From a bacterium (GTDB lineage: Bacteria; Campylobacterota; Campylobacteria; Campylobacterales; Sulfurimonadaceae), in contig JAHJEG010000037.1 of NCBI GenBank assembly GCA_018825665.1, forward strand, positions 1-64,000: a stretch of 64,000 nucleotides of DNA, read 5' to 3'. The notes below the pieces were generated by a model. It was not told the DNA's origin. It did no database searches and worked only from the letters and a program-made list of their open reading frames with translations. Position numbers and translations under genes: made by a program. Every line of letters begins with the position of its first letter. Position 1 is the stretch's first letter. This document shows positions 58,241 through 64,000 of the stretch, one piece after another.

Positions 58241-61200
58241 ATGAACACTATAATCACAAAAGAAGAATCTATTCACTCTTGTGATGATTTTGAATTAAAC
58301 ATCAAGCGGGAAAATCAACTTAGCTACAAATATTCTTATCCGGATTCCAAAGAGCTCAAAGGGATTGTTTTTATAGTGGCCGGATTCGGTGAAGATACAA
58401 ACAGTGACTATATCGATAAACTAAGAACCTATATCGCAGATACATTCTCTGTTGTAGCTGTGAATGTCTTTTACCACTGCTTCTATTCAAGACCGGAAAA
58501 TGGTGCTATCGTAAATGCGGATGTTGATGATATGCAAACCCTCAAAGCCTATGCAAATCATGAGGGAATCTCCTACGGCATTCAAGATACGGCGGAAAGT
58601 CTGCTCACTAAAATCAATGCCGTACTCCAAACAAAAAAAGACTTAGGCGAGATAAACGAACAAGACAGAGCTGCAATCTCCATGACAATTTTTCCAAAAC
58701 ACGGAGAATACCAGAACTTCGGCATCATGCAGGCACTTGATCATCTGAATGTTTTAAATACGCTCGAAAAAAAATCTTTTAATTTTCAAACAGACTACAG
58801 TGTCACAATGATGGGAAGCAGTCATGGCGGCTATATATCTTATCTTTGTGCCAAACTTGCTCCACACAGAATCGATTGTGTTATAGACAACTCTTCATAT
58901 GTCAAACCGCCCTATAATTATTTTCTCGGAAAAGAGTATGATGCTTCGTCAGCTGAATATCATGCTACATATCAAGAAAATATAATTTTGTACTGCTTCG
59001 TAAAAACCAACTGGACTTTAGATAAAAATTCCAAAAACTATTTTTCAAATGACAGATACAGGATCAGGGATATATCAGACCAGGAACATCTACAGACAAT
59101 GGGAACGTGCGCCCACAATAGAACCAGATATATATCCTACCACTCATCTAAGGACGCCATTGCACCCATTGAAGACAAAATCAATTTTTTCAATGAGCTT
59201 CAAGCACTGGGTTTTGATGTAAAACTGCATATCATCGACAATGAATCCTATGTAGAGGGCAGATTTATAAAGAACCTGCATCACGGCATGGATATGTCTC
59301 TCAAAGAGTTGGCAAACAGAGAACTCCCGGGTGCGCTCAATATAAAAAACAAAAAATCCAAAACGAAAAAAATAAGTTACACATGCGATACCTTGGCATA
59401 TGAATTTGAAATCAAAGACGACTCCTATGTATGCAAACAGCCAAGCCTGCATGATGAGACAAAAGAAGAAACCCTCTATTTAGACAATATATCCTATTTC
59501 CAAGAAAATCATCCACACATCTACAATAAACTCGCAGCACTGGATGCAGCGATAGAACAAAAACTTCATAAGAGCAGATACGAACTCATGATGAAAGATA
59601 CCTACTATGATGTTCTTGAGATTGTATCAGGCAACTATCTTTATGGCAGCAACAGCAATGAGTATGCGGATATTGCCGCTCAAAGCATTACTTTTAAAAC
59701 GAATGAAAATGTTTTTGAGACATTCAAAAAAACACAGATACAAAAACAGAATCTACAAAAATATGCAAAAGAGAGCATCCTGGATAATAATCTCAGCGGC
59801 CTGGCGCCTATTCTTCACTATATAAACGAAAACAAACCTCCCCATTCTGAATTAAAAACAATAGACAAGTTTATCTTTTTCGGTGTCGGCTTAGGGGGGC
59901 ATCTTTTGGCAATTGATAAAAAAATCCATGCCAAAGTGTATTTCATCATTGAAGATGATCTAGAACTTTTCAGACTGTCACTTTTTACGACTCCATACTA
60001 TAAGTTAGCCTCCAAAAGTCAACTTATTTTTTCTGTATTTGATACAGCACAGGAGTTTAGCTCATATGCCTTTTCATTTCTAGAAAAACGTTTTTACAAC
60101 AACCATTATCTAAAATATTTTCAGATGCTCAACCATAGTGATGACAAACTCAAAGAGTTTCATATTAAAGTTGCCTCGCAGTCACATAATCTTTTTTATT
60201 ACAATGCGATATTAAAACAGTATTTAAGACCGCTTGAGTACCTGCAAGATAATTTCAAATTCTTAAATATACTAAAACTCTACACAAACCCTTCACTGGA
60301 TTCCAGGCCCTTTTTACTCTTGGCGGCTGGACCGTCCCTGCATAAAAATATACAATGGCTCAAACAAAATCATACTAAATTTATAACTGTAGCCTTGTCG
60401 GCGACATTAAGCATTTTAGAACAAGAGGGAATCGCACCGGACATTGTCACGCATATAGATGGGCTTGAAGAGAGCATCATTCACTTTGACAAGCTAAAAT
60501 CTTTAAATTTTTTTAAAAACAGCATCTTTTTAATCTCTGCAAGAACTCTCAGAGAAATAGTTGAGAGACTCGATAAGGAAAATATATTTTTCTTTGAAAA
60601 CGGCACGAGCTATAAAAAAGATTTTGGGAACCTCTCCGCTCCCTGTGTCGGTTCAACCACATATCTCCTCTTGTTGGCGCTGGGAATCAAAGAACTCTAC
60701 CTTTTAGGTCTGGATCTGGCACTTGACTCTGCAACCGGTGCTACACATGCCACAGGGCATGAATACAGCCAAACTTTAGACTTAAAGCTCTCAGATACAC
60801 ATGAGGATATACTGACGTTTAAAGACAGCGTTATAAAAACACTCGGGAACTTCAGGAATGAAGTATATACTACACCTGATTTTATGCAATCCATAGACTC
60901 CATCAATGCATCTTCAAAGAGTTTTAAAAGAACAGATCAAAATGTTTACAATCTCAATGACGGGGCAAAATTTGAAAATACTATCACATTGGATATCGAT
61001 GCACTCAATACTCAGAATTTTGCGGATATAAACAAAACAGTTTCACACACCAAAATACATGAAATATTTTCTCTTCACTCTTCAAACAGAATAACCGATG
61101 ATGAATTTACAGGCTTAAAAGAGCGGTTAGACAATGCGATACGCATCCAGGAGATTATAATAGCCCAACAACACAGCCTATTTGATTCATCCGTCGAGTT

Positions 61201-61462
61201 TCTTGATTCACTGGTAACTATTTCTGATAAACTTACATACAGCACATCGGCGATTAGCTACGATTTAGCTTTGGTGTATCAGGAATATTTTAGATTTATC
61301 TACACATTTATCTTTGATTTTTTCAACACAGACAAGACAGACAAAAAAATACATGTAGATGAAATAAATAAATTATTATGCACCCAGCTGATGAGAATCG
61401 TACACGGGTATAAAGAAGAACTGGAAAATATACTTTTAAAGGATACTATATGCAAGAGATAG
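58241..61462 (+). CDS. DUF2920 alpha/beta-hydrolase-like domain fused to Maf flagellin glycosyltransferase (DUF115)
   Basis: N-terminus FIVAGFGEDTNSDYIDKLRTYIAD...MMGSSHGGYISYLCAK; C-terminus LLAAGPSLHKNIQWLKQNHTKFITVALSATLSILEQEGIAPDIVTHID. Confidence 0.85.
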   Translation: MNTIITKEESIHSCDDFELNIKRENQLSYKYSYPDSKELKGIVFIVAGFGEDTNSDYIDKLRTYIADTFSVVAVNVFYHCFYSRPENGAIVNADVDDMQTLKAYANHEGISYGIQDTAESLLTKINAVLQTKKDLGEINEQDRAAISMTIFPKHGEYQNFGIMQALDHLNVLNTLEKKSFNFQTDYSVTMMGSSHGGYISYLCAKLAPHRIDCVIDNSSYVKPPYNYFLGKEYDASSAEYHATYQENIILYCFVKTNWTLDKNSKNYFSNDRYRIRDISDQEHLQTMGTCAHNRTRYISYHSSKDAIAPIEDKINFFNELQALGFDVKLHIIDNESYVEGRFIKNLHHGMDMSLKELANRELPGALNIKNKKSKTKKISYTCDTLAYEFEIKDDSYVCKQPSLHDETKEETLYLDNISYFQENHPHIYNKLAALDAAIEQKLHKSRYELMMKDTYYDVLEIVSGNYLYGSNSNEYADIAAQSITFKTNENVFETFKKTQIQKQNLQKYAKESILDNNLSGLAPILHYINENKPPHSELKTIDKFIFFGVGLGGHLLAIDKKIHAKVYFIIEDDLELFRLSLFTTPYYKLASKSQLIFSVFDTAQEFSSYAFSFLEKRFYNNHYLKYFQMLNHSDDKLKEFHIKVASQSHNLFYYNAILKQYLRPLEYLQDNFKFLNILKLYTNPSLDSRPFLLLAAGPSLHKNIQWLKQNHTKFITVALSATLSILEQEGIAPDIVTHIDGLEESIIHFDKLKSLNFFKNSIFLISARTLREIVERLDKENIFFFENGTSYKKDFGNLSAPCVGSTTYLLLLALGIKELYLLGLDLALDSATGATHATGHEYSQTLDLKLSDTHEDILTFKDSVIKTLGNFRNEVYTTPDFMQSIDSINASSKSFKRTDQNVYNLNDGAKFENTITLDIDALNTQNFADINKTVSHTKIHEIFSLHSSNRITDDEFTGLKERLDNAIRIQEIIIAQQHSLFDSSVEFLDSLVTISDKLTYSTSAISYDLALVYQEYFRFIYTFIFDFFNTDKTDKKIHVDEINKLLCTQLMRIVHGYKEELENILLKDTICKR

Positions 61463-63462
61463 AGCTCCAAGCCATGAGGAATTATGAAAACAATCTAAAA
61501 TTTTTATCCAATAACAACCCGTCACTTTTTAAAAAAATACAACTTTTTGATTTAGGCCAAGAGAATGAAGATCTTCAAGCCAGATATGATTTAGAGTACA
61601 AAGAGAACTATTTTGACGTTAAGGACATAGCATCCAATAATTACCTTTATAACATGGACTCTATCAAATATTCCCAACAGGTCGCCCAGAATATAAACTA
61701 TAAAAAAACATCTTTTCTTTTTAACGGTATGCTCGATTATGAAATATCCAAAGAGCAGATGCAAAAAATTCAAGAACAAAAGGCTTTTGCATACAATAAC
61801 ATAAAAGATATACTGCCGATTATGAAATATGCTATGGAGCTTGCACCCAAAAGTACCACAATGAAACATATTGATAAATTCATCTTCATAGGTACAGGTC
61901 TTGGTTTGCATATAGCCGATGTCCACCGGCAAATACATTCTACAGAATACTTAATAATTGAAGATGATTTAGAGCTTTTTAGACTTTCTCTTTTTACTAC
62001 TGCCTATCATGAAATAGCTCAAGATGCCAATTTGCACTTTAGCATTTCAAAAAACGAAAATGAATTTACCGCTGTTATGGCCGGATTTTTAGAGGGTTCC
62101 TTTTTTAATAACAGATATATAAAATACTTTCACTTTCCTGCACACTCAACAAATAAAATGAAATTGATTCAAAATAATTTAGCCACGCAAACACATCAGA
62201 TCTTTCCCTATGACATTCAACTTGAAAAATGCCTAAGACCATTAAAGAGAATAAAACAAGAGTATAAAACTATTGATATTTCAAAAAAATTTCCAGAATC
62301 TGCCATATCGCAAAAACCTCTTCTCATCTTGGCAGCCGGTCCTTCAATGAAAAAAAATCTCGATTGGCTTAAAACCAATAAAGATAAATTCATCATACTT
62401 GCCGTTACTGCTGTGCTAAAAACGCTTCACGATAACAACATCAAGCCTGATATCGTTACGCATATCGACGGGGTTGAAAGTGAGGGAAACAGCTGTATGG
62501 TTCATTTTGAAGGGTTTAATGCAAAAGAATTTTTAAAAGACAGTCTCTTTATCCTAGGTTCGCACACTCCAAACTCTGTTTTGGACTTGGTAAAAAAAGA
62601 GAATGTATTTTTCTTTGAAAGTTTTACATTCTACTTCAAGAATTTCGGTTCCTTGTCTACGCCGTGCATTGGTTCAACATCAACAGTGCTTTCCTTGTGG
62701 CTCAATGCCAAAGAGATATATCTGCTTGGTTTAGATCTGGCCCTTGACCAGGAAACCGGAGCGACACACTCTGGAGACCATGAGTACAACGCAACGCACG
62801 ATCTCAGCAATACAGACGAAATAGACTACACTATTTCACTCAGAAACAATCTCATTCCGATTAAAGGCAACTTTTCCAAAACAGTGTTTTCAACTCCGAT
62901 ATTTATCGCTTCGGTTCAATCTTTATATAATAATATACCGCAAATCATCGATGATTCCCAAACTATCTATAACCTAAATGACGGCGCCTATTTCTATCAG
63001 ACAACACCGCTAAAAATAGAAAATATAAACAAATATAAGGACATAGACAAGAAGGATTTAGCTGTCGAATTAAATGCTCTGTTTAACTCAAAATCCAAAT
63101 CAAAACTAGATCAAGAAGATATGGCATCTCTGAAAAAACGTCTTAACAATGCAAAAGAGGTGCAGAAGAATTTTCAAGAATATGAAAATAAAAACTTTAC
63201 AAATGAAGAGGCATACCTTTATGACTTGCTTGGAATCGTTTCATCTACCTTAAAGTATCATGGTCGGGAGGGCAATAACCTCACACTGGTTTTTGCCTCA
63301 TATTTTCAATACACTTTACCCTATATAGTGGATGTTATCAATACAAAAGAGGTAACTAAGATTATGAAACATCTAAAAAAGCTCGATAAAATGTTTGTAG
63401 ATGGCTCCTATAATATTCTGCATAGATATATTCAAGAGATTGAGGAGTTTTTCAATACTTAA
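61450..63462 (+). CDS. Maf-family flagellin glycosyltransferase (DUF115)
   Basis: LLILAAGPSMKKNLDWLKTNKDKFIILAVTAVLKTLHDNNIKPDIVTHIDG; adjacent to flagellin. Confidence 0.9.
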   Translation: MQEIELQAMRNYENNLKFLSNNNPSLFKKIQLFDLGQENEDLQARYDLEYKENYFDVKDIASNNYLYNMDSIKYSQQVAQNINYKKTSFLFNGMLDYEISKEQMQKIQEQKAFAYNNIKDILPIMKYAMELAPKSTTMKHIDKFIFIGTGLGLHIADVHRQIHSTEYLIIEDDLELFRLSLFTTAYHEIAQDANLHFSISKNENEFTAVMAGFLEGSFFNNRYIKYFHFPAHSTNKMKLIQNNLATQTHQIFPYDIQLEKCLRPLKRIKQEYKTIDISKKFPESAISQKPLLILAAGPSMKKNLDWLKTNKDKFIILAVTAVLKTLHDNNIKPDIVTHIDGVESEGNSCMVHFEGFNAKEFLKDSLFILGSHTPNSVLDLVKKENVFFFESFTFYFKNFGSLSTPCIGSTSTVLSLWLNAKEIYLLGLDLALDQETGATHSGDHEYNATHDLSNTDEIDYTISLRNNLIPIKGNFSKTVFSTPIFIASVQSLYNNIPQIIDDSQTIYNLNDGAYFYQTTPLKIENINKYKDIDKKDLAVELNALFNSKSKSKLDQEDMASLKKRLNNAKEVQKNFQEYENKNFTNEEAYLYDLLGIVSSTLKYHGREGNNLTLVFASYFQYTLPYIVDVINTKEVTKIMKHLKKLDKMFVDGSYNILHRYIQEIEEFFNT

Positions 63463-63480
63463 AATTTTGATGTTTTGAAA

Positions 63481-64000
63481 TTACTGTAATAATTTCAAAA
63501 CATTTTGCTGAACGGCATTTGCCTGACTCATAGCGTATGAACCCGACTGTGCAAGAATATTGTGTTTTGCAAAGTTTGCAGACTCTGCTGCGAAGTCAAC
63601 ATCTCTGATTTGAGACTCTGCCGCTGCAATATTAACTTCAGTAACAGAAATATTTCGAATTGTAGCTTCAAGTTTGTTCTGTGCAGCACCCAATGTCGCA
63701 CGCAAACCGTCCACTTCTTTGATAGCATCATCCATTGAAGAAATTGTAGCCTCTGCAGAAACTTGTGACCCTACTGTTTTAGATCCTGTGACTAATACGG
63801 CAACATCTGCATCGCCTATGTTTAGAGTTTGTGTTTCACTGCTGTATGCACCTGTGTGAAAAACAAATATTCCGGCATTGTATGTGCCGTCTAACAGATT
63901 AAGCCCATTAAATTTAGTTGTGCCTGCTATATCACTTGCTTCTTCTAGCAGAGCTGTTATCTCCTGAGAAATATATCCGCGAGAATCCGCATCCTGTGTA
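63481..64000 (-). CDS. Flagellin, C-terminal part (gene continues past the window edge)
   Basis: [16 protein letters not shown]...[70 protein letters not shown]; frame open to 64000. Confidence 0.95.
   Translation of the reverse strand, partial: TQDADSRGYISQEITALLEEASDIAGTTKFNGLNLLDGTYNAGIFVFHTGAYSSETQTLNIGDADVAVLVTGSKTVGSQVSAEATISSMDDAIKEVDGLRATLGAAQNKLEATIRNISVTEVNIAAAESQIRDVDFAAESANFAKHNILAQSGSYAMSQANAVQQNVLKLLQ

Overview
The window looks like a Campylobacterota chromosome, Sulfurimonas/Sulfuricurvum-like judging by gene content and style. It contains: (1) a decayed ~2.5 kb island at tRNA-Leu, with a 35-bp duplicated tRNA 3' segment, a Fic gene, IS debris and a frameshifted integrase remnant; (2) a five-gene tRNA cluster (Leu, Arg, Arg, His, Pro); (3) housekeeping genes (thiG, nnrD, purN, kdsD, rluB, rarA, rpmI-rplT); (4) a 12-gene type II secretion-like operon next to a divergent two-component system; (5) SRP RNA; (6) a peptidoglycan-recycling cluster with a NagZ-amidase fusion, an SSS symporter, AnmK, AmgK, MurU and an MltB-like enzyme; (7) fliS/fliD and a long pseudaminic-acid/flagellin-glycosylation locus with two tandem Maf-type genes, ending in a flagellin cut by the window edge. 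The most unusual signal is an 11-bp non-palindromic word, GGCATGTGGAA / TTCCACATGCC, extended consensus YGGCATGTGGAAW. I found 20 exact copies by eye against about 0.03 expected by chance, plus several one-mismatch copies. All exact copies lie inside CDSs, in both orientations, and they are read in all six frames (GMW, ACG, HVE, PHA, STC, FHM). That pattern means selection on DNA rather than protein. A DNA-uptake-sequence-like role is the leading hypothesis. All counts were made by reading, without tools.
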